Source: Rhodanobacter sp. AS-Z3 (lineage in GTDB: Bacteria; Pseudomonadota; Gammaproteobacteria; Xanthomonadales; Rhodanobacteraceae). Taken from it: a DNA stretch of 64,000 nt. Below, piece after piece: positions 17,597-27,307 of the stretch. The DNA lies in the NCBI RefSeq assembly GCF_029224025.1, contig NZ_CP119392.1:2999001-3063000 (forward strand), written 5' to 3'. Every line of letters starts with the position of its first letter. Position 1 is the stretch's first letter. The position numbers and the translations under genes were made by a program. Below the pieces are notes generated by a model that saw only the letters and a program-made list of their open reading frames with translations, was not told the DNA's origin and searched no databases.

Positions 17597-18976
17597 ATGC
17601 GCCGGTCTTATCTAACCGAACCGCTGGTGATGCTGGCGACCGTGTTGCAATGGCTGATCCTGTCGATCTTTACTGGCGCGCTGGTCGGCACCGGCTGCAG
17701 CCTGTTTCTGCGTATTTTGTTTGCGACGGCTGACCGCACCTACACCGCGCCGCTGTGGCTGCAAATGAGCTTGTTGCCGATCGGCGGGCTGCTCAACGGC
17801 TTGCTGCTGTATTACGGCAAACGCCAGAATCGCACCGGATTGAAGGACTCGGTGATCATTGCGGTGAATGATCAGAACGGCAAACTGCCGTGGCGCACCT
17901 TGTGGATCAAGCCGATCGCCACACTGATCACGCTCGGCTGCGGCGGCTCAGCCGGCAAGGAAGGCCCTTGCTCGCATCTTGGCGCCAGCATTGCCTCAGG
18001 CATCGGTGAATTGTTGCACCTCAATCCCGAGCTGCGCCGGCGCCTGGTCGCCTGCGGTGTCAGCGCGGGTTTTGCGAGCGTGTTCGGCACGCCGATCGCC
18101 GGCGCGATCTACGGCGTGGAAATGTTGGCGATTGGTCGCATCCGCCACAACTTCCTGTTCCCCGCGATTGTGGCCGGCGTAACCTCGTATGAAGTCAGCC
18201 GCTTCTGGGGCGTGCCCTATCCACACATCGACGTTTCCTTTGCCGGCAATTTCACCGAGCTGCTGTTTCTGAAAACGGTGATGATCGGCATTCTGTGCGG
18301 CGTGGTCGCCTGGGTGTTCATCGAACTGCTGCACGGTACGACCCGTCAGTTCACGCGTCTCCGCACGCACTTCTCGATCTGGCCACCGTTGATGCCGTTT
18401 ATCGGCGGCATCGTGCTGGCCTTGCTGCTGTTCGTGATTCCCAACGACTACATGGGCCTGAGTATTCCGTTGATGGACCGTGCGCTCGCAGGCCAACCGA
18501 TGCCTTACGTCGGCTTTCTGTGGAAGGCCTTGCTGGTGGCGATCACGCTGGGATCGGGCTTCTACGGCGGCTTGATCACCGAGCAATTCGTCATGGGCGC
18601 CGTGGCCGGTGGAGCGTTTGCCCACTTGTTCGGCGTACCACCGGAGCTGGGTGCCGCGGTGGGGCTGTGCGCGGTCGTTGCGGCCGCATCCAACACGCCC
18701 ATCGCCGCCATCCTGATGGGTGTGGAACTGTTCGGCGGCGACAGCTTGCTCTACGTCAGCGGCGCAGCGATCGCCGCGTATCTCATCGTCGGCCATCGCA
18801 GCGTCTACCCCGAACAACAAATCGCAGCCACCAAGACTTCGTGGATGACCTCCCGCGCCGATGTGCTGGTCAGCCAGGAAAAGGTGCGTCTTTCTGGTGA
18901 ACTGGTGCGTTGGTGGCATGACCGCCGACACCCCGGCACGCCCTACCCGGAAGAGCCGCCCGAAGACAAGCTGTAA
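17597..18976 (+). CDS. ClC-family chloride channel or transporter
   Basis: 459 residues with about ten hydrophobic segments. The ClC signatures are visible: GGSAGKEGPCSHLGASIA, where the Glu of GKEGP is the gating glutamate, FGTPIAGAIYGVEML, and SNTPIAAILMGVELFGG. The third signature, normally GxFxP, is changed to GSGFYGGLITEQF. I chose the ATG at 17597; the frame opens at a TTG at 17570 and neither has a strong Shine-Dalgarno. The C-terminus is a short charged tail without CBS domains. It follows the K+ channel gene and may provide the counter-ion path. A family role in fluoride export cannot be excluded. Confidence 0.9.
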   Translation: MRRSYLTEPLVMLATVLQWLILSIFTGALVGTGCSLFLRILFATADRTYTAPLWLQMSLLPIGGLLNGLLLYYGKRQNRTGLKDSVIIAVNDQNGKLPWRTLWIKPIATLITLGCGGSAGKEGPCSHLGASIASGIGELLHLNPELRRRLVACGVSAGFASVFGTPIAGAIYGVEMLAIGRIRHNFLFPAIVAGVTSYEVSRFWGVPYPHIDVSFAGNFTELLFLKTVMIGILCGVVAWVFIELLHGTTRQFTRLRTHFSIWPPLMPFIGGIVLALLLFVIPNDYMGLSIPLMDRALAGQPMPYVGFLWKALLVAITLGSGFYGGLITEQFVMGAVAGGAFAHLFGVPPELGAAVGLCAVVAAASNTPIAAILMGVELFGGDSLLYVSGAAIAAYLIVGHRSVYPEQQIAATKTSWMTSRADVLVSQEKVRLSGELVRWWHDRRHPGTPYPEEPPEDKL

Positions 18977-19112
18977 TCAATGTTGTGGCACCTGGAAACC
19001 GCGCCTCGTCCGCACAGCCTCCTTCGATTTACCCGAAAATGCCTGCCGGATTGACTCTGCTCTGCAAGGGTGTCGACAACCTCACCCGGTCGGCCGTGCT
19101 CATTGAAGCGTT

Positions 19113-20486
19113 TCAGGCCACCTGATTGCGACCAGCCTTCTTCGCCCGATAAAGCGCCTCATCAGCGGCGTGCATGGCCTCTTCGAATGTCTCGGTCTCG
19201 CCCAGCCTCGCGCAACCGAGGGATGCCGTCATCGGTCCCTGCAGGTCAGTCCATCCGGGTACCGATAGCAACTCGATGTTCTGCCGCAGGCTCTCCGCCA
19301 CGCGCAAACAGCCGTCCTGATGAGTGTCGGTGACCAGTACCGCAAACTCTTCGCCGCCGATGCGCGCGACCAGATCCACCTTGCGAACGGATTGCGACAG
19401 CAGCGCAGACACCGCCACCAGCACATGATCACCCATGGCATGTCCAGCCGTGTCGTTGACGTGCTTGAAATGATCCAGATCCACCATGACCAGCCACAGC
19501 TGGCCGCCGTTGCGCCTGGTCCGTTCGACTTCGCGCTGGGCAACTTCGAAGAACTGCCGCCGGTTGGGCAAGCCAGTCAGTGCATCTGTCCTGGCAGCTT
19601 TTGCCAGTTTGATTTCGGCCTGGCGGCGAGCAAAATCCACCCGCTCGAGAAAAAAGGCGGAAACACTGATCATCAAGATGATGAACCAGCAAATGGTGAC
19701 CACGAAAACCCCGAACAGGCTTTGGTCTCCACCGGCGCCGGATATCGCAGACCTGACCAGGATGTAGCCCAGTGCCGTGGGTATCAGGTAACCCGCCAGC
19801 GCCTGCATTCGCGCGACCTTGCCGCCGATATACGGACTGAGCATTGACCGGAAGCCCCCATGGTCTGCCGTCATCGCCAGGGTAGCGCATGCCAGTCCCA
19901 AGCCGGCAGTGGCTGTCAGCAACGACATTTGACCGTAGAAATGCTGCAACCCATACGCATATCCGGTGAAGGACACGGCCGGAATGGCGATGGCGACGGA
20001 AGCGGTCAGCTGTGAAAGGCTGGGCGCTTTCAGTACGTGCAGCCCCAGCGTAAATGCAATGCTGAGCAACATGACCGCCGAGTTGACGCCCATGCGGTTC
20101 TCTCTGCCCAATTGCTGCTCGCGCAACACTTCTCCGTGAAAGGGCGTGATCCACGAAGTGAGGTCAATGCCCAGAGCCGCTTCTGCCAGACGGCAAGTGA
20201 CCGCTCCCAGGACAAGCAGGGTGAAGATGCGTGCCAGCCAGATCCCGCTTGGCGTTCCGCGCGATTCCTCCCGTATACCCAGACCCAGCAGCAGCACACA
20301 CAGTGCCGTCAGGGGATGTGTGGCGGGACCATTTGCTAGAGGCCGATAGAGCGCTTCGACGTGTCCAAAGTATCCGGCCAGCGCAAGCAATCCGAAAAGA
20401 GCACACGCCGAACCCAACGGACCTGACACGGTCAGTATTGCCCGCACCAGCCGCCATTGCCTTTCTCCATCCGTACCGACCGTCAT
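19113..20486 (-). CDS. Membrane diguanylate cyclase
   Basis: 457 residues. Roughly the first 280 hold eight hydrophobic segments forming a membrane sensor I cannot assign to a named MASE family. A short coil (ERVDFARRQAEIKLAKAA) leads into the GGDEF domain: DALTGLPNRRQFFEVA, DLDHFKHVNDTAGHAMGDHVL and the active site GGEEF. RKVD five residues before it is the inhibitory RxxD site, so the enzyme should be active and feedback-inhibited. It makes c-di-GMP at the inner membrane. It is the second cyclase of the window and stands alone. Confidence 0.92.
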   Translation of the reverse strand: MTVGTDGERQWRLVRAILTVSGPLGSACALFGLLALAGYFGHVEALYRPLANGPATHPLTALCVLLLGLGIREESRGTPSGIWLARIFTLLVLGAVTCRLAEAALGIDLTSWITPFHGEVLREQQLGRENRMGVNSAVMLLSIAFTLGLHVLKAPSLSQLTASVAIAIPAVSFTGYAYGLQHFYGQMSLLTATAGLGLACATLAMTADHGGFRSMLSPYIGGKVARMQALAGYLIPTALGYILVRSAISGAGGDQSLFGVFVVTICWFIILMISVSAFFLERVDFARRQAEIKLAKAARTDALTGLPNRRQFFEVAQREVERTRRNGGQLWLVMVDLDHFKHVNDTAGHAMGDHVLVAVSALLSQSVRKVDLVARIGGEEFAVLVTDTHQDGCLRVAESLRQNIELLSVPGWTDLQGPMTASLGCARLGETETFEEAMHAADEALYRAKKAGRNQVA

Positions 20487-20617
20487 GCAGTTACGTCCCC
20501 CACAACAAGCGAATTCGGAGCACGTCCCTTGCCGCCGTAACTATTCACCCCTCTGGCCCTGAATGGGCACCGGCACGATCAGCGTTGATCCTGCCAATCT
20601 CTCTTTAGCTCTTGCCA

Positions 20618-21076
20618 TCAATGGCCCGGTGTCGCAGGTGGATCATCCGAGGCGTGGTCCACGAGGTACACCCAGCGGCCGTCGATCCTGCGCGAGACAT
20701 CGGTGTAGCGCCCATGCTCGGTCATTTCCTTGCCGTCCTTCTTCGACATGGAGACCACCGTAAACGTACCCCAGGTAGAAACCTCGTCACCGTGGGCGAA
20801 CCGGCCCATCTCCACCAGCTTCGCACTCTTTACCTTGATGTCAGCGAAGAAGCCCGCGTAACCCTCGCGAATCGCCGCGCGGCCGCGCATCGTCGGCACG
20901 CCGGGCAGCCAGAACACCGCATCGGCTGCATAGCACTTGGCTACCGCATCCGCGTCGCCAGCCAGGAAAGCCGGCTGCCAGCAAGCCGTCGCCGATGCGG
21001 GCGCGCTGGCTGCCATCGAGGGCAGCGACATCAGAGCCAACACACTGATCACCGCGAACCGCCTGATCTTTCGCAT
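20618..21076 (-). CDS. Exported SnoaL/NTF2-like protein (DUF4440 type)
   Basis: 152 residues from the ATG that begins MRKIRRFAVISVLALMSLPSMAASAP, an evident signal peptide. The rest follows the NTF2-like cone fold seen in SnoaL/DUF4440 proteins: CWQPAFLAGDADAVAKCYAADAVFWLPG, GRAAIREGYAGFF, and a beta-rich end GRYTDVSRRIDGRWVYLVDH. The family includes enzymes and ligand binders; no catalytic residues can be assigned. It stands alone, divergent from a glycosyltransferase. Confidence 0.82.
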   Translation of the reverse strand: MRKIRRFAVISVLALMSLPSMAASAPASATACWQPAFLAGDADAVAKCYAADAVFWLPGVPTMRGRAAIREGYAGFFADIKVKSAKLVEMGRFAHGDEVSTWGTFTVVSMSKKDGKEMTEHGRYTDVSRRIDGRWVYLVDHASDDPPATPGH

Positions 21077-21370
21077 GACTCGGTCCTCCCCGCGCGTTGA
21101 TCGACTGCCCAAGCCGCGGCAGCACAGTGCACATGGCTTCTGTCGATATGGTGCGCCTGACCGGGGCGGCTGTCATCAGGCGATGGCGAATGGAAAAACG
21201 GACAGCTCACCACCGGACCAGGGGGCGACGCCGGGCCAGGCACCTTTTTCGCGTCGGCGTCATCCAATCGGACGACATTTCCGTACAACAGCCGGTAGCA
21301 AAAAGCTGTCTCCCGCTTGCGACTGCAAGACTCGCTCGCACCCTCCATTCCATGAGATCTGCATTGCCTC

Positions 21371-22096
21371 ATGCCAACCCCCTTCTTTTCCATCATCGTG
21401 CCTACCTACAACCGCGCTCGATTGCTTGACCGTGCGCTGGAGTCCGTACTGGCGCAGCACGAGTCTTCGTGGGAACTGCTGGTCGCCGACGACGGCTCGA
21501 CCGACGGCACCTGGGCCGCCCTGTGCGACTGGACGCGGCGCGACGACAGGGTGCGCTGCTGGAGACACGCCAACCGTGGCCAGGCAGCCACTCGCAACGC
21601 GCTGCTGGAGCGTGCACGCGGGAACTGGGTGGCGTTTCTGGACAGCGACGACGAACTCCTGCCCGACCACCTTGCGCTCCGTCGCAAGGCCATCACCGAA
21701 CTTCCCGCCACCCAATTGTGGCTGGCGCCGATGCGTATCGTTGGCAATCCACTGGTGCCTTGTTGCGTGCATCCTGGCGAAATGATCCATATCGATCACT
21801 GCCTCGGCGTCGGCATGCTGACCATTCGGCGCGAGGCGATCCTGCAGGCGGGTGGTTTTCCGGAGATTGGCTATGCCGAAGACTCCGCGCTGATGCGTCG
21901 CCTGCTTGCCAGCGGCATGCGCATAGGCCGGCTGACCCAGCGGTCCTATGTCTACCACCGCAGTCATGTCGACAGTGTCACCAGCAACCAGGTCGCGGCC
22001 AACGACATCATCAAGGCCGCCCACCTTGCGGAAAGCCGGCTCCGGCCGACCGGGAACCTGCACCGCAACGCCGGGGCCGGCATCGGCATGGCCTGA
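21371..22096 (+). CDS. Family 2 glycosyltransferase
   Basis: 241 residues with a GT-A fold. FFSIIVPTYNRARLLDRALESVL opens the nucleotide-sugar domain, LLVADDGSTDGTW and the DSDDE motif in WVAFLDSDDELLPD provide the metal and donor-binding aspartates, and YAEDSALMRRLL fits the acceptor-side ED region. No membrane segment, so cytoplasmic or peripherally attached. No other sugar genes are next to it, so the acceptor is unknown; envelope polysaccharide is a guess. Confidence 0.9.
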   Translation: MPTPFFSIIVPTYNRARLLDRALESVLAQHESSWELLVADDGSTDGTWAALCDWTRRDDRVRCWRHANRGQAATRNALLERARGNWVAFLDSDDELLPDHLALRRKAITELPATQLWLAPMRIVGNPLVPCCVHPGEMIHIDHCLGVGMLTIRREAILQAGGFPEIGYAEDSALMRRLLASGMRIGRLTQRSYVYHRSHVDSVTSNQVAANDIIKAAHLAESRLRPTGNLHRNAGAGIGMA

Positions 22097-22280
22097 GACG
22101 CCGGGTGTCCGATCCGCGACCCGGAAGCACTTCATAGCCGAACCGGTGATCGCCGGACATGGCTGCGACACCGTTCGAGCAGGTCAGCAAGCCATCGGCT
22201 GGAACAGGCATGGCGCTGACGCATCCGCTGCAACGATTTTCGCGTAAAGCAAACCACGAATCACGAAGAGCGATATCTCG

Positions 22281-23033
22281 ATGACGCAGACGGTATGGAT
22301 CACCGGCGCCTCCGGTGCCATCGGTCAGGCCTTGGCCCACCGCCTTTCCTCCCGCGGTTGCAGTCTGGCACTGTCGGCACGTGATCCCGCGCGACTGCAA
22401 GTACTGGCCAGCACACTGCCGGGTGAGGTGGTCGTGCTGCCCGGTGACCTGACCGATGCCAGCCTGGTGCCGCAATTGCTGGACGAGGCCCAGGTCACGC
22501 TCGGGCCGATCACCGGACTGGCCCACTGCGTTGGCTCCACCCTGATTCGCCCGCTCCATCTCACCAGCGAGGCTGATCTGCGGGCACAGTTCGAACTGAA
22601 CTACTTCAGCGCATTCCATGTGCTCAAGGCCTTCGTGGCCGCAGCACTCAAGCACAAGCAATCGGCCAGTGCGGTGCTCGTCGGCACCCTGGTTGCGCGC
22701 AGCGGCTTTCCGAATCATGAGGCGATCGCCAGCGCCAAGGCAGCAGTAGCGGCGCTGGCAATGAGTGCGGCGGCGAGCTACGCAGAAAAAGGCATCCGCG
22801 TGAACTGCGTGCATCCGGGCCTCACTCGCTCGGCACTTTCGGCGCGGCTGACCGGCACTCCGGAAGCGCTTGAGCGCAACGCCCGAATGAATCCGATGGG
22901 CCTGGTCGGCGAGGGCGAAGACAGCGCGGCGGCCATCGATTTTCTGTTGAGCGAACAGGCGCGCTGGATCACCGCCCAGCAATGGGGCGTCGATGGCGGG
23001 CACGCGGTGATTCATCCGCTGCCAAAGGGATGA
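22281..23033 (+). CDS. SDR-fold protein lacking the catalytic tyrosine
   Basis: The 250-residue product has the Rossmann cofactor motif TGASGAIG at 8-15 and a typical SDR end (IRVNCVHPGLTRS). The active-site YxxxK is changed: K153 is present in IASAK, but the residue four before it is I149, not Tyr, and the catalytic Ser region reads GTLVA with T136. A standard dehydrogenase reaction is therefore doubtful; it may bind NAD(P) or use another residue. It lies 133 bases upstream of the DUF2256/photolyase pair on the same strand, so it may be part of that unit. Confidence 0.85.
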   Translation: MTQTVWITGASGAIGQALAHRLSSRGCSLALSARDPARLQVLASTLPGEVVVLPGDLTDASLVPQLLDEAQVTLGPITGLAHCVGSTLIRPLHLTSEADLRAQFELNYFSAFHVLKAFVAAALKHKQSASAVLVGTLVARSGFPNHEAIASAKAAVAALAMSAAASYAEKGIRVNCVHPGLTRSALSARLTGTPEALERNARMNPMGLVGEGEDSAAAIDFLLSEQARWITAQQWGVDGGHAVIHPLPKG

Positions 23034-23166
23034 GGGTGTGCCGAATGTTCCGCACCGCAGCAGGTTTGCACTTCTTGCTTGAGCGAAGCGGTCGTGTTGG
23101 CAGTTCGACGCGATTCGCAACGTTCTCAAGCAATCTGCATCTGCCTGTCGGCCCGGCGTGATCGCG

Positions 23167-23316
23167 ATGCACAGCAAAAGCCATCTGCCAACCAAACTGT
23201 GCCCGGTATGCCAGCGCCCGTTCGCGTGGCGCAAGAAGTGGCGGAAAGTGTGGGATGAGGTGCGTTATTGCAGCGAACGTTGCCGCCGCCAGCCGCGCAC
23301 ACAGGCACGTTCATGA
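23167..23316 (+). CDS. DUF2256 small zinc-ribbon-like protein
   Basis: A 49-residue gene easily missed because of its size. The protein begins [19 protein letters not shown] and carries two cysteine pairs, CPVC (12-15) and CSERC (35-39), separated by a basic stretch [14 protein letters not shown]. This is the complete pattern of DUF2256. Its TGA overlaps the ATG of the photolyase gene as ATGA, so the two are translationally coupled. DUF2256 genes are commonly found beside cryptochrome/photolyase genes, which suggests a helper role such as cluster or nucleic-acid binding, but the function is not established. Confidence 0.88.
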   Translation: MHSKSHLPTKLCPVCQRPFAWRKKWRKVWDEVRYCSERCRRQPRTQARS

Positions 23317-24839
23317 GTTGCCTGCGACTGATCCTGGCCGACCAGCTCAACGCCGGGCATAGCTGGTTCCGCCACGTCGACGACGGGGTGGTTTACGTGA
23401 TGATGGAAGTTCGCAGTGAAACGGACTACGTGCGCCATCACGCGCAGAAAGTACTGGGCTTGTTCGCTGCGATGCGTCGCTTCGGTGAAGCGCTGACCAA
23501 GGTCGGGCATCGCGTCGAATACTTGCGCCTTGGTGATCCACGAAATCGCCACAGCCTTGCCGCCAACCTGCCATGGTTGATCGAACAGTTTGATGCGCGC
23601 CGGCTTGAACGCATGGAAGCGGACGAATGGCGCGTGGAGCAGGTACTGGACGAAGCTTTCACCGCCAGCGGCCTGGCCAACGCCGTGGTCAGCACCGAGC
23701 ACTTCCTGCTCGAGCGCGCGGATGCAGTGGCCCGTTTCGCCACGAAAGTCCCGCGCATGGAGTACTTTTACCGCGACCTGCGTCGTCGCCATCACATCCT
23801 GCTCGAAGCGGACGGCAGCCCCTGCGGCGGACAGTGGAATTACGATGCGTTGAACCGGGAAAAGTGGCTGGGCGACCCCGTAGCTCCACCATGGCCATGG
23901 CGCAAACATGACCTGCGAGCACTGTGGACGGAGATCGAAGCTGCGGGCATCACAACCCTCGGTGAACCCTCTGCCGCATCCTTCGGCTGGCCGCTGTCCC
24001 GGCTAGAGGCACAGGCGTGGCTGGAGGATTTCGTCACGCATCGGCTCAAGCACTTCGGCCGCTTCCAGGACGCGCTCAGCAAACACTCCTCCACCCTGTT
24101 TCATGCCGGCCTGTCGTTTGCACTGAACACCAAGATGCTGCATCCCCGCGAAGTGATCGATGCGGCGATCCGTGCGTTCGAATCCGGTGGAGTCGATCTC
24201 GCCGCCACCGAAGGTTTCGTGCGGCAGATCCTGGGTTGGCGCGAATACGTGCGCGGCATCTACTGGGCACGCATGCCCGGTTATGCCGAACTCAATGCGC
24301 TGGATGCCACGCGTCCGCTGCCATCCTGGTACTGGACCGCCAACACCAGGATGGCCTGTCTGCACGCAGCGATACGGCAATCACTGGACTACGGCCATGC
24401 GCACCATATCCAGCGACTGATGGTGACCGGCAACTTCGCCCTGCTCGGCGGTTGCGATCCGGACGAGGTTGATCGTTGGTATCTGGGTATCTACATCGAC
24501 GCGTTCGAGTGGGTGGAACTGCCCAATACTCGCGGCATGAGCCAGTTTGCCGACGGCGGCATCGTGGGCAGCAAACCCTATGCGGCGTCCGCCTCGTATA
24601 TCCACCGCCAGTCCGACCACTGCCAGGGCTGCCATTACAACCACGCGCGCCGCCACGGCGAGCGTGCCTGTCCACTCAACAGCTTGTACTGGCATTTTCA
24701 CCAGCGCCATCGCGACGTGCTGGGGCGCAATCCTCGTCTGGCGATGAGCTATCGCAGCTGGGATCGCATGAAGGCCGCGGAGCGTGCAGCAACCTTGGCC
24801 CAGGCCGAGAGGTACCTGGCACATATCGAAGAGCTTTGA
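23313..24839 (+). CDS. Iron-sulfur bacterial cryptochrome/photolyase (DPRP, PhrB/CryB type)
   Basis: The 508-residue product belongs to the deoxyribodipyrimidine-photolyase-related family, in which Agrobacterium PhrB repairs (6-4) photoproducts with FAD and a [4Fe-4S] cluster. [13 protein letters not shown] opens the Rossmann antenna domain. The FAD-binding helical part includes [15 protein letters not shown] and MVTGNFALL. The four cluster cysteines appear in [10 protein letters not shown] and in CQGCHYN ... [12 protein letters not shown] start at the ATG overlapping the DUF2256 stop, which restores the normal family N-terminus. It is probably a light-dependent DNA repair enzyme; a photoreceptor role as in Rhodobacter CryB is the alternative. 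Confidence 0.93.
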   Translation: MSCLRLILADQLNAGHSWFRHVDDGVVYVMMEVRSETDYVRHHAQKVLGLFAAMRRFGEALTKVGHRVEYLRLGDPRNRHSLAANLPWLIEQFDARRLERMEADEWRVEQVLDEAFTASGLANAVVSTEHFLLERADAVARFATKVPRMEYFYRDLRRRHHILLEADGSPCGGQWNYDALNREKWLGDPVAPPWPWRKHDLRALWTEIEAAGITTLGEPSAASFGWPLSRLEAQAWLEDFVTHRLKHFGRFQDALSKHSSTLFHAGLSFALNTKMLHPREVIDAAIRAFESGGVDLAATEGFVRQILGWREYVRGIYWARMPGYAELNALDATRPLPSWYWTANTRMACLHAAIRQSLDYGHAHHIQRLMVTGNFALLGGCDPDEVDRWYLGIYIDAFEWVELPNTRGMSQFADGGIVGSKPYAASASYIHRQSDHCQGCHYNHARRHGERACPLNSLYWHFHQRHRDVLGRNPRLAMSYRSWDRMKAAERAATLAQAERYLAHIEEL

Positions 24840-25073
24840 GCCGCAGTGCAGGCATCAAGCCGGCGCGTCGCCGGGCAACTTCCTCCGCAGCAACCAGCCA
24901 TCCATGCCATCAAGAGTTGCTCACCTGCGAACGTCAGCCCGACAGCTTGCGCCACGTTCGCGTTTGGGAAATACCGCAGCAGCCAGCGCGGATTTGCGGC
25001 AGCGCTTGGTGTGCCGCAAGACGCCACCGTGATAGTTTGCGAACACGATCATCCGCTTGAGGACGCTCTGCAC

Positions 25074-27017
25074 ATGAAGACTCACGCCACCGGCTCGGCA
25101 CTCGTTGCGCTGGCCTTGCTCGCATCCGTCGGCGCATTTGCGCGACCCGCAATTGCCCAGGTATCGGCGAAAGTCACACCCGACATGATCCAGACCGGCT
25201 CCGATATTCCGGCAGACTGGAAGCCACCCCAGAGCGACTTCAACTACGTTAAACGCGACGTGATGATTCCGATGCGCGATGGCGTGAAGCTGCATACCGT
25301 CATCCTGATTCCGAGGGACGCACACGGATTGCCGATGCTGCTGGAACGCACCCCGTACGACGCCGGCCATATGTCGCCGAACAACAGTCTGCTCATGGCG
25401 GACGCGGTGTGGTCGGGCGACAAGGACTGGGCCGACGGCAGTTACATTCTGGTCAATCAGGACATCCGCGGAAAATACGGCTCGCAGGGCAAGTACGTCA
25501 TGACGCGCCCGCCGATGGGGCCGCTCAACCCGACCAAAACCGATGACACCACCGACGCCTGGGACACCATCGACTGGTTGGTAAAGAACATCAAGGCATC
25601 GAATGGCAGGGTCGGCATGATCGGTTCGTCCTACGATGGCTGGACGGTTGCGATGGCTCTGCTCCATCCGCACCCGGCGCTCAAAGTGGCCGCTCCGGAA
25701 AGCCCGATGATCGACGGCTGGATGGGTGATGACTGGTATCACTACGGCGCTCTGCGCCAGGTAAACCTGGACTACTTCAGCGGCCAGTCCAGCAAGCAGG
25801 GTTCGGGTGAATCGATCCCGCGTGCCAACTACGACGACTACACCAACTTTCTCGAAGCCGGCTCGGCAGGTAACTACGCCGAAGCGAACGGCTTCAAGCA
25901 ACTGCCGTGGTGGAATCGCTTCGCTGCGCACCCGGCCTACGACAGCTTCTGGCAGCTGCAGGCGCTGGACCAACAGCTCGTCGCGCGCCCTTCCACGGTA
26001 CCCACGATGTGGTTGCAAGGCCTGTGGGATCAGGAAGACATCTATGGCGCCGTGCATGCCTGGGAAGCCCTCAAGCAGGCCGGCCACGGCGCCAACAACC
26101 ATCTGGTGATCGGCCCGTGGTGGCATAGCCAGATCAATCGGGACGGCTGGAACATGGGCCCGCTGAAGTGGCCCGGCAACACCACCGCACAGTTTCGCCA
26201 GCAGGTGCTGATTCCCTGGTTCAACCACTACCTGCGCGACACGCCGATGGCGACGCCGCTGCCCGAAGCAATGATCTACAACCCGGTGGAACAGCGCTGG
26301 GACAGCTTCACCGACTGGAAGGTAGCCAGCGCCCAGCAACTCACGCCGCTTTACCTGCAGGCCGACATGGGTCTGGGTTTCGAACAGCCTGCCGCGGGAA
26401 GTGACAGCTACGTTTCCGACCCAGCCAAACCGGTGCCCTACCTGCCCCGCCCCATCCCGCAGAAGAACGATGGCTGGCGCACCTGGCTGGTACACGATCA
26501 GCGTTTTGTATCCGACCGGCCTGATGTGCTCTCCTACAGCACGCCGGTGCTGACCAGCACCGTCACGATTCAGGGCGCACCGATCGCCGACATTTTTGCC
26601 AGCACCAGCGGCAGCGACGGCGACTTCGTGGTGAAGCTGATCGACGTCTACCCGGGTAGCGATCCTGCCGATCCCGCCATGGGTGGTTACGAGTTGCCGG
26701 TGTCTCTGGACATCTTCCGCGGCCGCTATCGCCACAGCTTCGCCGACCCATCGGCGATCCCGGCGAACCAGTTGCAGGAATACAAGTTCCGACTGCCGAC
26801 CACCAACTACGAGTTCAAACCCGGCCACCGGATCATGGTGCAAATCCAGTCCAGCCTGTTCCCACTGTACGACCGCAATCCGCAAACATACGTGCCCAAT
26901 ATCCTGTTCGCCAAACCGGCGGACTATCGCAAGGCCACGGTTACCATCGAGCACGGGCCGAGCGGACGCAGCGCCGTGTTGCTACCCGTGGTAGCGGGCG
27001 CGCGGCACGGAGGTTGA
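25074..27017 (+). CDS. Exported CocE/NonD hydrolase, alpha-amino-acid ester hydrolase-like
   Basis: 647 residues from the ATG at 25074, where a signal peptide begins (cleaved near AIA-QV, about 28); the frame opens further upstream without protein character. An alpha/beta-hydrolase domain holds the nucleophile S186 in GSSYDGW, a likely Asp in LWDQEDIYGAVHAW and His in GPWWHSQ. The C-terminal jelly-roll (about 430-640) is the X-Pro dipeptidyl-peptidase-type domain. DAWDTIDWLVKN close to the nucleophile is like the Xanthomonas alpha-amino-acid ester hydrolases that act on beta-lactam side-chain esters. It probably works in the periplasm. The natural substrate is unknown. Confidence 0.9.
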   Translation: MKTHATGSALVALALLASVGAFARPAIAQVSAKVTPDMIQTGSDIPADWKPPQSDFNYVKRDVMIPMRDGVKLHTVILIPRDAHGLPMLLERTPYDAGHMSPNNSLLMADAVWSGDKDWADGSYILVNQDIRGKYGSQGKYVMTRPPMGPLNPTKTDDTTDAWDTIDWLVKNIKASNGRVGMIGSSYDGWTVAMALLHPHPALKVAAPESPMIDGWMGDDWYHYGALRQVNLDYFSGQSSKQGSGESIPRANYDDYTNFLEAGSAGNYAEANGFKQLPWWNRFAAHPAYDSFWQLQALDQQLVARPSTVPTMWLQGLWDQEDIYGAVHAWEALKQAGHGANNHLVIGPWWHSQINRDGWNMGPLKWPGNTTAQFRQQVLIPWFNHYLRDTPMATPLPEAMIYNPVEQRWDSFTDWKVASAQQLTPLYLQADMGLGFEQPAAGSDSYVSDPAKPVPYLPRPIPQKNDGWRTWLVHDQRFVSDRPDVLSYSTPVLTSTVTIQGAPIADIFASTSGSDGDFVVKLIDVYPGSDPADPAMGGYELPVSLDIFRGRYRHSFADPSAIPANQLQEYKFRLPTTNYEFKPGHRIMVQIQSSLFPLYDRNPQTYVPNILFAKPADYRKATVTIEHGPSGRSAVLLPVVAGARHGG

Positions 27018-27021
27018 CTGA

Positions 27022-27047
27022 AGTGGCGCGGCGCAAGCCGCACCACT
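27022..27047. terminator. Hairpin after the CocE-type hydrolase
   Basis: AGTGG-C-GCGGC, loop GCAA, GCCGC-A-CCACT: an 11-bp stem with one mismatch, five bases after the stop at 27017. No U-run. Confidence 0.45.
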
Positions 27048-27307
27048 CGTCGATGTACGAAAGCTTTGCGCGTCGTTGCAGGGATCACCTGCAACATCAC
27101 CCATTGCGCCCTTGTTGCAGCAGCGGAAGCGCGATACCGACTCAGCTTCGCGTGAAGTTGACACCATGCTGAGTAAGGTTGGATCACTCAAATCACTTCG
27201 TACGCAGCATCTTGCGATGCTGTTGTCAGCGATGAGTGTCCAACGTCGTTTGTTGATACGCGGACTGTTCATCGTGCCGAAATCAACCGACCGGGAAGCC
27301 ACCAAAC

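Noticed and set aside
22011..23234. 407-residue minus-strand open frame
   Set aside because: Covers the SDR gene on the opposite strand and has no recognisable domain.
24921..26954. 677-residue minus-strand open frame
   Set aside because: Full-length shadow of the CocE-type hydrolase; composition is Val/Arg/His-rich without motifs.
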